DNA from: Paenibacillus sp. ACRRY | Lineage (GTDB): Bacteria > Bacillota > Bacilli > Paenibacillales > Paenibacillaceae | Direction: 5' to 3' | NCBI RefSeq assembly: GCF_022346995.1 | Contig: NZ_JAKRNM010000011.1 | Location: 1 to 64,000, forward strand | Length of the DNA: 64,000 nt | Shown here: piece by piece, positions 19,320 to 28,994 of the stretch | Layout: each line of letters begins with the position of its first letter | Numbering within the stretch: position 1 is the first letter of the stretch | The notes under the pieces: model-generated | The model's input: the letters and a program-made list of their open reading frames with translations, nothing else | Database searches by the model: none | Told to the model about the DNA's origin: nothing | Translations under genes and position numbers: made by a program

Positions 19320-20924
19320 ATGACAGGAAAAGCAACCAAAGGGAGTCTAAAGAAATGGGTAGGACTTGCGCTTACGATGGTAATGGGGGTTTCCTTGCTG
19401 GCCGGCTGTTCATCCGCATCCGAACAAAGTGGAGCAGATGGCAATGCGTCAGGTAATGGCGAGCGTGTCACCTTGAAAGTGGAAGTGTTTGATCGTGGTA
19501 ACAGTCCTTCACCTTACACCATTACGAACAACTACTTATCGAAACTGGTGCAGGAAAAATTCGGTGACCCGAATAACATTGATGTTCAATTCGTACCAAT
19601 TCAGCGCTCGGAAGAAGTGACGAAGCTGAATGTTCTCATGGCCAGCAATACCGATGTTCCCGATATTGTTTTTGTATACGACTCAAGTGTGTTCTACCGC
19701 TACGCCCAGCAGGGCGGACTGACCGATGTTGGTGAACTGCTGGATCAGTATGGACCGAACCTGAAGAAATTTTTGGGCGAGGATACATTAAAGTTTGGAC
19801 AGCTGGAAGGACAGCAGTTCGCTGTACCGGGTAAACGTGCCATTACAGGAAGATACAGCTCTTATATTCGTCAGGACTGGCTGGATAAACTGGGATTACC
19901 AGTGCCTACAACGACCGATGAACTGTACACTACTTTGAAAGCGTTTAAAGAGAAGGACCCTGGTCAGCTTGGCAGCAAAACCATTCCAATGGGAATGGCG
20001 CTGGCTCCGGCTCAATTTGAAACATTGATCTACTCTTTTATTAAACCGGTTAGTGGTGATCTGACATACGCTCAGCGTTTTGAGCTGCCTCTGCATGAGG
20101 GCTTCAAGGATGCCATGAAGTTCATGAACAAGCTGTACAACGAAGGCTTAATCAGCAAAGACTTCAGTCTGGATGAGGATAAAACCCAATTGGCCAAGGA
20201 CGTGCAGAACGGTAACATCGGCTACTGGTCTGAAGACGTTGATGCCATCTTCTATGCAGATGGAACCCTGGACAATCTGCGCAAAAATGTAGAGGGAAGC
20301 AACCTGGTTCCGGTCGATGTGTATACCAATGCGAATGTTGACAACAAACATATCAAATCCCGTTACGGATCCAACGGGATGTACATTATGATTCCTAAGA
20401 GCAGCAAACGCGCTGTCGAAGCCATTAAATATTTGGACTGGATGGCTTCTGACAATAACCTGAGGGATATCCTTAGTGGGGTTGAAGGTGAGAACTATGA
20501 ACTGGTTGATGGACTTCCCGTTGTGAAAGAGGATGCTACGCAGGAAGCCAAGGATCGTCTTTTTAATGCAGGGGATATGGCCATCATTTCGAACGGCAAA
20601 AATGTGGGTGACCAGGCCATGAATGAAAAAGCTTGGGTCTTGGGATTCCCGCAGAACAATCAGGAGATGTTGAAGCAGTCCATTGATATCGCCAATACGG
20701 ACACTGTAGGACCGATCATCTTCGATAAGCCAATTGAAGCAGAAATGAAATATGGCACAGCACTCAAAGATAAGCTCAATGTCATTATCGTTAAAACAGC
20801 GATGGCGAAACCGGAAGAATTCGAAGCGGTATACGAACGGGAAATGAATGATTACATGTCACTCGGCGGGGAAGCACTGAAGAAAGAACTTGAACAGGCC
20901 GTTCAGGAGCTTGCAGCCAAATAA
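19320..20924 (+). CDS. Extracellular sugar-binding lipoprotein (ABC importer, cluster 1)
   Basis: 534 residues. Type II lipoprotein signal ending LLAGC, lipid-anchored Cys30, then a Gly/Ser/Asn-rich spacer and a family 1/LplA-like solute-binding fold. The start at 19320 is chosen because AAAGGAG (19304-19310) lies 9 bases upstream; the ATG at 19311 touches that signal. It binds the imported sugar or oligosaccharide outside the membrane and delivers it to the permeases at 21042 and 22000. The ligand is not identifiable from sequence. A hairpin between this gene and the first permease would allow more binding protein than permease. Confidence 0.92.
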   Translation: MTGKATKGSLKKWVGLALTMVMGVSLLAGCSSASEQSGADGNASGNGERVTLKVEVFDRGNSPSPYTITNNYLSKLVQEKFGDPNNIDVQFVPIQRSEEVTKLNVLMASNTDVPDIVFVYDSSVFYRYAQQGGLTDVGELLDQYGPNLKKFLGEDTLKFGQLEGQQFAVPGKRAITGRYSSYIRQDWLDKLGLPVPTTTDELYTTLKAFKEKDPGQLGSKTIPMGMALAPAQFETLIYSFIKPVSGDLTYAQRFELPLHEGFKDAMKFMNKLYNEGLISKDFSLDEDKTQLAKDVQNGNIGYWSEDVDAIFYADGTLDNLRKNVEGSNLVPVDVYTNANVDNKHIKSRYGSNGMYIMIPKSSKRAVEAIKYLDWMASDNNLRDILSGVEGENYELVDGLPVVKEDATQEAKDRLFNAGDMAIISNGKNVGDQAMNEKAWVLGFPQNNQEMLKQSIDIANTDTVGPIIFDKPIEAEMKYGTALKDKLNVIIVKTAMAKPEEFEAVYEREMNDYMSLGGEALKKELEQAVQELAAK

Positions 20925-20985
20925 GAAAAGTGATCCTCGCAAGGGGTACAGAGCTTACTAAGAGAGCGGATAACTTTGAAGGGAC

Positions 20986-21012
20986 CTGTGCCGTCACATG
21001 AAGGCGGCACAG
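20986..21012 (+). other. Intercistronic hairpin between binding protein and permease
   Basis: Perfect 8-bp stem CTGTGCCG (20986-20993) with CGGCACAG (21005-21012), followed by TTTAT. Hairpins at this place typically protect the upstream mRNA or partly terminate transcription, so that the binding protein is made in excess. The role here is inferred. Confidence 0.55.
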
Positions 21013-21041
21013 TTTATCTTCACGGATTGGAGGAGACAGAC

Positions 21042-21938
21042 ATGACCCCCTACTTGAAGAGGTATTGGCAATTGTATGCGTTGATTTCCCTGCCCCTTAT
21101 TTACTTTGTGATTTTCCGATACGGACCGATGTATGGCGTACAGATCGCATTTAAGGATTTTAACCTGTTTCAGGGTATTGGCGGCAGCGAGTGGATTGGC
21201 TTTGATGCTTTCCGCGAGGTATTTGGGATGCGAGACTTCTACACCACCCTGCGAAATACCTTTATGCTCAACTTTCTTGATCTGATTGTATCTTTTCCTG
21301 CTCCAATTATCCTGGCAATCATGCTCTATGAAATTCGGTTTAAATGGTTTAAAAAGCTGTCGCAGACTATCCTGTATATCCCTCACTTCATTTCATGGGT
21401 GATTATCGGGGGAATCGTGTACCAACTGTTTGGCAACCAATCAGGTATGGTAAACGGTGTGCTGGAGAGTATGGGGCTGAACCCCATTCCGTTTCTGACG
21501 GAGAAGAATCCGTGGCTTGTAACCTACCTGTTTACCGGTGTCTGGCAAAGTGCCGGGTGGGGAACCATCCTGTATCTGGCTGCCCTGACGGGTGTGAACA
21601 AGGAGTTGTTTGAAGCGGCTGAGATTGACGGAGCAACGCGTCTCAAAAAGATCTGGCATATTACTTTGCCGAGCATCAAGCCGACCATTGTAACCCTGCT
21701 TATTCTGAATCTGGGGCACATGGTCACGATTGGATTCGATCGTCCTTACATTATCGGGAACACAGCGGTGCGTGAATATTCAGATGTTCTAAGCACCTTC
21801 GTATACCGGATGGGTTTGGAATCCGGGCAGTATACACTGGCAACGGTAGTCGGACTGTTCCAGGCCGTCGTGGGTCTTATTTTCGTGCTGGGCTCCAACT
21901 ACATTTCGAAAAAGGTAACTGGTGAAGGGATTTTGTAG
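21042..21938 (+). CDS. Sugar ABC transporter permease, LplB type (cluster 1)
   Basis: 298 residues with about six transmembrane segments and the characteristic N-terminal RYGPMYGVQIAFKDFN of the LplB/YtcP-partner group. The EAA loop that contacts the ATPase reads EAAEIDGATRLKKIWHITLP. ATG at 21042 follows GGAGGAGAC. Forms the membrane channel with the protein at 22000. No ATPase gene is in the cluster. Confidence 0.93.
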   Translation: MTPYLKRYWQLYALISLPLIYFVIFRYGPMYGVQIAFKDFNLFQGIGGSEWIGFDAFREVFGMRDFYTTLRNTFMLNFLDLIVSFPAPIILAIMLYEIRFKWFKKLSQTILYIPHFISWVIIGGIVYQLFGNQSGMVNGVLESMGLNPIPFLTEKNPWLVTYLFTGVWQSAGWGTILYLAALTGVNKELFEAAEIDGATRLKKIWHITLPSIKPTIVTLLILNLGHMVTIGFDRPYIIGNTAVREYSDVLSTFVYRMGLESGQYTLATVVGLFQAVVGLIFVLGSNYISKKVTGEGIL

Positions 21939-21999
21939 AGGAAAAGAACGTACGTGAGCCACTTATGCTGTAGACCATCAGTAAAGGAGTTGTGCGCAT

Positions 22000-22872
22000 A
22001 TGAGTGAACGCACCTCAAATCGGATTTTTGATATCGTTAATATCTCCTTTGTAACCCTGTTTGTCGTGTTCTGTCTGGCTCCTTTTCTGCACACGATTGC
22101 CATATCGTTTAGCTCCAACCGAGCGATAACATCGGGAGAAGTGACGCTGTTTCCGAAGGAGTTTAATTGGGATGCATACGTCAAGGTGTTCTCTGACCAT
22201 TCCATGCTCTACTCACTTGGTTACACTGCGCTTTTGACGATTGCGACTACAGTATTGTGCATGCTGTTTACTGTTGCTGCAGCGTACCCGTTGACCAAGA
22301 AGAAACTAAAGGGCCGAAAGCTCTTCATGTATGTCATCATCATTACGATGTTCTTCAGTGGCGGGATCATTCCGGAATACTTGCTGATTCGTGATCTTCA
22401 TTTGCTGAATTCGGTCTGGGCATTGATATTGCCTGGCTTGGTCAGCCCGTTTAACCTGATTCTCCTGATCTCCTTCTTCAATGGCATCCCGGAAAGCCTG
22501 GAGGAGTCAGCTGAGATCGATGGAAGCTCACATGTTCATACCTTGTTGAAAATCATTCTTCCACTCTCGCTGCCAGTGATGGCCACCTTGTCTCTCTTCT
22601 ATGCGGTGGGACGCTGGAACGGATTCCAGGATTCTCTGATGTACATTAATGATCCACAGCTGTATCCGCTGCAGCTCAAGCTGTTCCAAATGGTACAGAA
22701 CAATATGGTGAGTGAACTGACACAGATGGAGGGTGCAAACCGCGCACCGCTCACACCGGAAAGCCTGAAGGCTGCCACCGTTATATTTGCTACCGTTCCC
22801 ATCCTGCTTGTCTATCCTTGGCTGCAGAAATATTTCGTTAGTGGTGCCATGCTTGGGGCCGTAAAAGGTTGA
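22000..22872 (+). CDS. Sugar ABC transporter permease, LplC/YtcP type (cluster 1)
   Basis: 290 residues, six predicted transmembrane segments. EAA loop ESAEIDGSSHVHTLLKIILP, and the C-terminal YPWLQKYFVSGAMLGAVKG typical of LplC-like permeases. ATG at 22000 follows AAAGGAG. Partner of the permease at 21042. Confidence 0.93.
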   Translation: MSERTSNRIFDIVNISFVTLFVVFCLAPFLHTIAISFSSNRAITSGEVTLFPKEFNWDAYVKVFSDHSMLYSLGYTALLTIATTVLCMLFTVAAAYPLTKKKLKGRKLFMYVIIITMFFSGGIIPEYLLIRDLHLLNSVWALILPGLVSPFNLILLISFFNGIPESLEESAEIDGSSHVHTLLKIILPLSLPVMATLSLFYAVGRWNGFQDSLMYINDPQLYPLQLKLFQMVQNNMVSELTQMEGANRAPLTPESLKAATVIFATVPILLVYPWLQKYFVSGAMLGAVKG

Positions 22873-22934
22873 TTTGAAGCCATATTCATTATATGTGGGG
22901 AAGGTTGCAACAGAGAAAGGAAGAGTGAGCTTGT

Positions 22935-23894
22935 ATGCAGCAAAATGACAAGGGTGAGTATTCGTTCTCCACATGCTGGAACATTAAGCGTCACCAGGTG
23001 GGTGAGGCCATGATCCAGGAAATTCGCGAGCTTGGCTTCCGCCGTGTTGAACTTAACTACAACGTGACGAAGGAAATGCTGACGTCCATTGAGCCTATGA
23101 TTGAGCGCGGAGAGATTGGTGTTTCCAGTGTGCATAATACATTCCCTCATGTGCCGGACCCGGATTATGGTACAGATTCGGTACTGCTCGGATTCCAGGA
23201 CGAAACGAAACGTCAAAAGGCCATCCAACTGCTTGTCGGTTCTGCAGAATACGCCCATCGTTACGGGGCTGAGGCTGTTGTTGTACACCCGGGAGAGGTA
23301 CCTATCCCGGAGAGTGTCAGCAAGGAGCTTGCACAGCTGTATCACGATGAGGGAAAGGATTCACCTAAGTATCGCAGCAAATGGGAGGAATTTGTTGAAC
23401 GGCGGCAGGCACTCAGCACCGGTTACGTACAACAGATTATCCGCAGCCTGGATGAAGTCTGCAACCAGGCAGCAGCCAAAGGTCTCCATGTCCGGTTTGG
23501 CATCGAAACCCGCTCCAGACCACAACAGATTCCTACGCTGGCAGAAGCCAAAACGATTATTGAGGCTCTGCAAGGGGCTCCCGTTGGCATCTGGTATGAT
23601 ACCGGGCATGCCATCATGATGGATCGCCTGGGTCTCTACGACAGCGTGGGTGAGATGCAAGGGCTGATGGATGATATCGTAGGCGTTCATATCCATGAGA
23701 CGCTTGGCCTTTCAGATCACTGGTGCCCTTATGTGCATAGTAAAGATATGCATTTCTATGATGCATACCTACCCATGATCCGCCGAGCAAGGGTCAAGGT
23801 CTATGAACTGAAATCAGCTTGTACACCGGATGAAATTCACGAGAGTCATGAATTGCTTATGAAGAAAATGGATAAGGCAAGGGAGGGACGATGA
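22935..23894 (+). CDS. Sugar phosphate isomerase/epimerase-like TIM barrel
   Basis: 319 residues. AP-endonuclease-2-like/xylose isomerase-like barrel: VVVHPGEVP with a metal-ligand His, the Glu in FGIETRSRPQQIPT, GIWYDTGHA and GVHIHET are spaced as in sugar epimerases and isomerases that use a divalent metal. It lies 62 bases after the second permease and overlaps the next start region, so it is part of the import operon and probably acts on the imported sugar. The exact substrate is unknown. Confidence 0.82.
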   Translation: MQQNDKGEYSFSTCWNIKRHQVGEAMIQEIRELGFRRVELNYNVTKEMLTSIEPMIERGEIGVSSVHNTFPHVPDPDYGTDSVLLGFQDETKRQKAIQLLVGSAEYAHRYGAEAVVVHPGEVPIPESVSKELAQLYHDEGKDSPKYRSKWEEFVERRQALSTGYVQQIIRSLDEVCNQAAAKGLHVRFGIETRSRPQQIPTLAEAKTIIEALQGAPVGIWYDTGHAIMMDRLGLYDSVGEMQGLMDDIVGVHIHETLGLSDHWCPYVHSKDMHFYDAYLPMIRRARVKVYELKSACTPDEIHESHELLMKKMDKAREGR

Positions 23895-23990
23895 TGTTGG
23901 AAACAGACCGCGCGCTGGAGAGCGCTGCGGCTGTTTCTTTGGCAACCCATCCTAGCCAGGCGCAACTACTCAGTTTGGAGGGAATGGCAC

Positions 23991-25742
23991 ATGTACAAGC
24001 AACTGGTGGATAGCAATGACAAGGCAGTGGAGCGAGGCTTGTCCCGGCAGGTGCTTGATCCGAATAGCCGATACTACGGTGGAACAATCGATCCCTACAC
24101 AGGTATCGCCTGGGTCAATCATACGACCGGAACCCCTACGGATATGTGTTACTGGGGGGCAGCGCTTGCCAATCCAGACTCACTCTACTATCGAAATGAA
24201 GAGCTGTTAAAACGTCTTCTGCTGGCAACGGAGTTTGTGCTCTGTAACCAGCATGAAGACGGCTCTATATCTCCGGGGTGGACCAACTATCACTCACCGC
24301 CAGACACGGCATTTGTCGTGGTGGGGTATGCTCAGTTGTACCAGCTGCTTCAACAGCAGGATTGGGAGAAGCTGCAGCCTGTGCTGGACAACATGCGGTT
24401 ATTTTTGGAACGAACTGTACCCGTCATGCTTACAGGAGGTTGCCATACGCCGAACCATCGCTGGGTGTTATGCGCGGCTCTTGGTTTCCTGCATCAGCTG
24501 TTTGACCTGGAAGAGGCAGTGAAGCGTGCAGAGCAGTGGCTGGCGGAAGGAATGGATATAACTCCAGATGGGGAGTGGACAGAACGCAGCAACGGAATCT
24601 ATAACGCGGTTAGCGACATTATGCTGATCCATGCAGCTCGCTTGTTGGATCGTCCTGAACTGCTTGAGCCCGTCAGACTTAATCTGCGCATGATGGTGTA
24701 TCTTGTACATCCTACTGGTGAGATTGTTACGGATTACTCGGGTCGTCAGGATCTGGGCAGTATGCATGACTTGTCCCCTTATTACCTGCCATATGCCATT
24801 CTTGCCCGGGTAGACCAGGATCCGCTCTTTGCCAACATGGCGAAATGGGCAGGCGATTCATTAACAGACCCTGGCGTTTGTTCGGTCAATTCGCTCATTC
24901 GGTTATTACTGGAACCGGAGCTGCAGAAGATATATGGGGTGGAAGATGAACTGCCCAAGCAGTATGAGATCATGTTGAATGAACATTTTGCGCGTGAGGG
25001 TTATTTACAACAAATGGCGTCAGCAGGACATTATGGACGTATCTCTCATAGCCGGATGCATACGGACTTTGGCGCGCCTGTTGCCCGTATAATGGATCAT
25101 GCGACAAGCATAACCATAATGACGGAAGTGCCGTCTTTCTTCGCTCTTCGTCATGGTTCGGTGCGTCTGCTGGCCGTGCAGCTGGCCTCCTACTTCAATC
25201 CAGGCTATGTGCCGATGCAGCACATGGACCGATTGCCCGCAGGATATCGTCTGACGGGTGAGCAGAAGAAAGGCTATTATGCTCCTATTCCTGCAGATCA
25301 GCTGCCCGAGACTGTGAAAACTTCCACTAGCCCATGGTATGTGTTACCTCATCAGAACCGAGAACTTACGCATGAACAGATATTCCGCACACGGGCAGAG
25401 GTTGTACCAACGGAGAAGGGTTGGAAGCTGGAACTGTCAGGTGACGAGCCGGAGGAGATTATGATGCAGTTGTCCTTCGTATTTGGAGATGAAGGGGAGC
25501 TGTCATCTGGCGAGCTGCTAGAGACGAGTGGCGGACATTATCTGTGGAAGGGTGGAACGCTCCGCTATTCTTGCGGAGAAGATTGGATCGAGCTGACGGG
25601 AAGCGAGATGGGACATCTTGCAGCAACTGTACGCGAGGCGAAGTTACCGGACCAATGCAAGGTTGTGCTGGTAAACTTCATGACACCGTTCAAAAAGACC
25701 ATAGACATTACACTGTCACCGACGATGGCAGCGAAGTTGTAG
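23991..25742 (+). CDS. Unrecognised 583-residue protein, possible (alpha/alpha) barrel carbohydrate enzyme
   Basis: Soluble, no signal peptide. The first ~370 residues look all-helical with repeated aromatic and His-rich motifs: GTPTDMCYWG, the stretch DGSISPGWTNYHSPPDTAF, GGCHTPNHRWVLCAALG, then ISHSRMHTDFGAP; the last ~150 residues look beta-rich. This two-part layout (helical toroid plus beta-sandwich) is seen in many polysaccharide lyases and in some glycoside hydrolases acting on uronic acids, but I cannot assign a family. Being cytoplasmic and in the import operon, it may cleave an imported oligosaccharide. ATG at 23991 follows GGAGGG by 8 bases. A terminator starts right at its stop. 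Confidence 0.75.
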   Translation: MYKQLVDSNDKAVERGLSRQVLDPNSRYYGGTIDPYTGIAWVNHTTGTPTDMCYWGAALANPDSLYYRNEELLKRLLLATEFVLCNQHEDGSISPGWTNYHSPPDTAFVVVGYAQLYQLLQQQDWEKLQPVLDNMRLFLERTVPVMLTGGCHTPNHRWVLCAALGFLHQLFDLEEAVKRAEQWLAEGMDITPDGEWTERSNGIYNAVSDIMLIHAARLLDRPELLEPVRLNLRMMVYLVHPTGEIVTDYSGRQDLGSMHDLSPYYLPYAILARVDQDPLFANMAKWAGDSLTDPGVCSVNSLIRLLLEPELQKIYGVEDELPKQYEIMLNEHFAREGYLQQMASAGHYGRISHSRMHTDFGAPVARIMDHATSITIMTEVPSFFALRHGSVRLLAVQLASYFNPGYVPMQHMDRLPAGYRLTGEQKKGYYAPIPADQLPETVKTSTSPWYVLPHQNRELTHEQIFRTRAEVVPTEKGWKLELSGDEPEEIMMQLSFVFGDEGELSSGELLETSGGHYLWKGGTLRYSCGEDWIELTGSEMGHLAATVREAKLPDQCKVVLVNFMTPFKKTIDITLSPTMAAKL

Positions 25743-25763
25743 ATGGAGAGGGATCTCCATTTT
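25743..25763 (+). terminator. Terminator of sugar cluster 1
   Basis: ATGGAGA (25743-25749) pairs with TCTCCAT (25754-25760) across a GGGA loop, followed by a short T run. It begins immediately after the stop codon of the 583-residue protein. Confidence 0.7.
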
Positions 25764-25893
25764 CAAAAGAAAAAGTTCCTATGATATCCAGATGGCATTT
25801 CACCCTTCAAGGAGGATGGAGTGGCATCTTTTTTATGTGCAATTTTTGCATAAAGCTCTTGAAACTACATGTTGAGAAGACCGCCGCCAGATG

Positions 25894-25902
25894 TGGTATA
25901 CT
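25894..25902 (+). promoter_or_regulatory. Extended -10 promoter of the TPR gene
   Basis: TGGTATACT (TG-N-TATACT) at 25894-25902. A TTGAGA at 25872-25877 lies 19 bp upstream, slightly long for a -35. The predicted transcript would start about 35 bases before the ATG at 25943. Confidence 0.55.
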
Positions 25903-25942
25903 GGAGAGTATGAATGAAAGCAAAGAGGAGGTGCCTTGGAAG

Positions 25943-27676
25943 ATGAAGGGCAAGCTAGTGCGGGCAGAGGGACACCTTGCCAATATTATACCGATTCACA
26001 TGGATGCTTCTTTCTTTTTCGAGAGAGCTGTCCGCTCGCTGGACCGTAATCATGTTGACAAGGCATTAAAATATTTTCGTAAAGCTGTTGAATATGAACC
26101 GGAAAATCCGGTGAACCATTGCAATATGGCGGGTATATTATCTGAGAAGGGAGATTACGAAGCTTCCAATGCTGTTCTGGCGCATGTGCTAGATGTGGTG
26201 GATCCGTCCATGACGGAATGCTACTTCTATATGGCCAACAACTATGCCAATATGGATCGGTTTGAGGAAGCGGAGCAGGCACTTGTTACGTATTTGGAGG
26301 AGGATCCCCAGGGGCAATTCATGACGGAAGCCGAAGAGATGATGGAGCTTCTGTATTATGAGCTGGATCGCCCGGCCAAACTGAACCGGATCAAATCCCG
26401 TAAAGGTGTGGTTGAGCACGATCAGGCAAGAGAGCTTCTGGAAGAGGGGAAATTTGCTCAGGCAGCCGAACTTCTGGAGGGCATGTCACCCGATTACCCT
26501 GACTATTTAGCGGCCCGGAACAATCTTGCTCTGGCCTACTATTATATGGGACTGTTCCCTAAGGCGAGAGAGACGATTGCCGAAGTGCTCGAGCAGGAGC
26601 CGGGAAATCTGCATGCCTTGTGTAATCTGGCGATCTTCCACCAGAACGAGAATCGGGCAGACCAAGTGCTATTATTAATTAAAAAACTGCGTGTCATCAT
26701 GCCTTTCCAAAAGGAGCAGGTGTATAAATTGGCTACCACGATGGGGATTCTTGGGCAGCATGACTCCGCCTATACCCATTTCCGCCGACTCTTGAAGGAT
26801 GAAGAGACGGCAGCCGATCCGGCGCTTGCTCATTACGCGGCTGTGGCAGCGTACAATACGGAGCGTTACGACGTTGCAGAGCGGCTATGGCGCCATGTGT
26901 CCAAGCTTGATCCAGGCTCAGAGGTTTCCAGTTTCTATCTGTCTGGCCTTGATGCCGTTCGGCAGGGGGAGCTTGAGCCGGAGAAGCTCAGCTATCACTA
27001 CCATCTTCCTTTTGACGAGCAATTCAGACAATGGGAGAACTATGGTAACGGTATACCGGAAGAGATGAAAAATGACCCGCTCATCCGTTCATCGTTCTTC
27101 TGGGCTCTGCGCCATGGAGATCGTGCAACCAAGCTTCAGGTCATTAATGCCTTGGCCATGATCGGTGATTATGAGGTGCAGCAAGCCCTGCAATCCTTCG
27201 TACAAGAGCCTGATGAAGATCAGGATCTGGTTGCTGCGGCTGAATCTGTGCTGAGCGGACTCCAATTGAAAGAGCAGAATGAGGGTAAGAACCATAATCA
27301 ACAATCGGTATCCGGAGTAATAGACCGCCCTCTCCCTAAGGTGAAATCAAGCACAGTGCATACCAAGTCAGAAACGACTTCGCACTGGCAAGCCGTTGTG
27401 GAACGTGCTCTGCAGATGACAGAAGCTAAAGCGGAGCTGCAGCAGGAGATGGAGCGGATCTGGACCGATTATGTATCCAGAGTGCATCCAGATGGCCCGG
27501 GGATCAAGCAAATTGAAGGCTGGGCTGCGGGGCTGGAATATCTCGCGGCCAAAATCCACAGTCGTCCCGTTACCTATCAGAGTATAGCTGAACGATACGG
27601 CATATCGGCTTCCACCGTTAGCAAATACGCACGGCAGATTGTTCGGGTGTGCGGAAGCATCCCGCCAACCGTGTAG
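25943..27676 (+). CDS. TPR-repeat protein with C-terminal HTH-like segment
   Basis: 577 residues. Many tetratricopeptide repeats (clear ones around ALKYFRKAVEYEPENPVNHC and AARNNLALAYYYMGLFPKAR) make a protein-binding scaffold in the cytoplasm. The C-terminal segment VTYQSIAERYGISASTVSKY resembles a helix-turn-helix. ATG at 25943 is chosen for GAGGAGGTG 9 bases upstream; the in-frame ATG at 25910 lies too close to the predicted transcript start. A TPR gene (yvcD) precedes trxB in Bacillus too. Function unknown. Confidence 0.85.
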   Translation: MKGKLVRAEGHLANIIPIHMDASFFFERAVRSLDRNHVDKALKYFRKAVEYEPENPVNHCNMAGILSEKGDYEASNAVLAHVLDVVDPSMTECYFYMANNYANMDRFEEAEQALVTYLEEDPQGQFMTEAEEMMELLYYELDRPAKLNRIKSRKGVVEHDQARELLEEGKFAQAAELLEGMSPDYPDYLAARNNLALAYYYMGLFPKARETIAEVLEQEPGNLHALCNLAIFHQNENRADQVLLLIKKLRVIMPFQKEQVYKLATTMGILGQHDSAYTHFRRLLKDEETAADPALAHYAAVAAYNTERYDVAERLWRHVSKLDPGSEVSSFYLSGLDAVRQGELEPEKLSYHYHLPFDEQFRQWENYGNGIPEEMKNDPLIRSSFFWALRHGDRATKLQVINALAMIGDYEVQQALQSFVQEPDEDQDLVAAAESVLSGLQLKEQNEGKNHNQQSVSGVIDRPLPKVKSSTVHTKSETTSHWQAVVERALQMTEAKAELQQEMERIWTDYVSRVHPDGPGIKQIEGWAAGLEYLAAKIHSRPVTYQSIAERYGISASTVSKYARQIVRVCGSIPPTV

Positions 27677-27882
27677 TATATCCAGGGATACATGTACCAT
27701 TTCTTGTTGGCCGTATAGATTAGCGACATCATGCACTTGAGGACAGTTTGAGAAAGATCGGAATTTCATGAAGGATACAATTGCCTGCAAAACGGGTAAA
27801 CTTAACGAATAGGCTTCGTCATATCACTCTAGAAGTTTTCCAGTCAACACACTCTCAACCTTATCAAGGAGGCTGTATCTAT

Positions 27883-28842
27883 ATGTCTAAATACAGAACG
27901 ATAGTGATCGGAACCGGACCTGCAGGTTTGACGGCGGCGATATATCTGGCTCGTGCCAACCTGAACCCTTTGGTCATAGAAGGTCTGCAACCCGGAGGCC
28001 AGCTGACAACCACGACAGAGGTTGAAAATTTTCCAGGATTCCCGCAGGGCATTATGGGTCCGGAATTAATGGATAACATGCGGAAGCAAGCGGAGCGTTT
28101 TGGAGCGGAATTCAAGAATGGCTGGGTAGAGGAAGTTGACTTCAGCAAGCCGCCATTCAAGGTGAAAGTCGGAGGCATTGGTGAGCTAGAGGCTGAGTCG
28201 ATTATTATCTCTACCGGTGCTTCTGCCCGCTATCTCGGCATTCCGGGCGAGCAGGAGAATGTGGGGCGCGGCGTAAGTACATGCGCGACATGCGACGGGT
28301 TCTTTTTCCGTGGCAAAAAAATCGTTGTTGTGGGTGGCGGTGATTCCGCGATGGAGGAAGCCAGCTTCCTGACCCGTTTCGCAACGGACGTGACACTCGT
28401 TCACCGCCGGGATGAATTGCGGGCATCGAAGATCATGCAGGACCGGGCGCGCAGCAACGATAAAGTGAAATGGGCCTTGAACCGGACACCGCTCGAAGTT
28501 GTACCTGAGGCACTGGGTGTCAAGGGACTGAAGGTGCGCAATAACGAGACAGGTCAAGAGGAGCTGCTCGAAGCAGACGGCGTTTTTGTAGCGATTGGCC
28601 ACACGCCTAATACGGGCTTCCTGGGCAATCAGATTGCTCTGGATGACCACGGATATGTTGTGGTGAAGCCAGGAACTACCGAAACGAACATTCCGGGTGT
28701 ATTCGCCTGCGGTGACGTTCAGGATACGAAATATCGCCAAGCCATCACGGCTGCAGGTTCAGGCTGTATGGCAGCCATGGATTGTGAGAAGTACCTTGAA
28801 GGCAGTATTATCCACGATTGGAGCGAAACGCTGGATAAGTAA
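27883..28842 (+). CDS. trxB: Thioredoxin reductase
   Basis: 319 residues, the usual length. FAD/NADPH enzyme that keeps thioredoxin reduced. FAD-binding GTGPAGLTAAIYLARA (about 10-25), redox-active pair Cys134/Cys137 in CATCDGFF, NADPH-binding VVVGGGDSAMEEA, and the C-terminal FACGDVQDTKYRQAITAAGSG. ATG at 27883 follows AAGGAGG. A terminator follows, so it is a short transcript. Confidence 0.97.
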   Translation: MSKYRTIVIGTGPAGLTAAIYLARANLNPLVIEGLQPGGQLTTTTEVENFPGFPQGIMGPELMDNMRKQAERFGAEFKNGWVEEVDFSKPPFKVKVGGIGELEAESIIISTGASARYLGIPGEQENVGRGVSTCATCDGFFFRGKKIVVVGGGDSAMEEASFLTRFATDVTLVHRRDELRASKIMQDRARSNDKVKWALNRTPLEVVPEALGVKGLKVRNNETGQEELLEADGVFVAIGHTPNTGFLGNQIALDDHGYVVVKPGTTETNIPGVFACGDVQDTKYRQAITAAGSGCMAAMDCEKYLEGSIIHDWSETLDK

Positions 28843-28906
28843 GCATGACCAAGGTATTGCGCTGCATAAACTATAAATAAGAGACAACGGGAAGTCTCAT
28901 CACGTG

Positions 28907-28934
28907 AGAGAAGCCGGGAGGCTTCTCTTTTTTT
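28907..28934 (+). terminator. Intrinsic terminator after trxB
   Basis: 9-bp stem AGAGAAGCC (28907-28915) with GGCTTCTCT (28920-28928), GGGA tetraloop and seven T's. Confidence 0.93.
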
Positions 28935-28994
28935 GAAACCAAATGGGCATGAGATCGTATACATAATGGGCATATTAGCTGCGAGGTGAAGATT

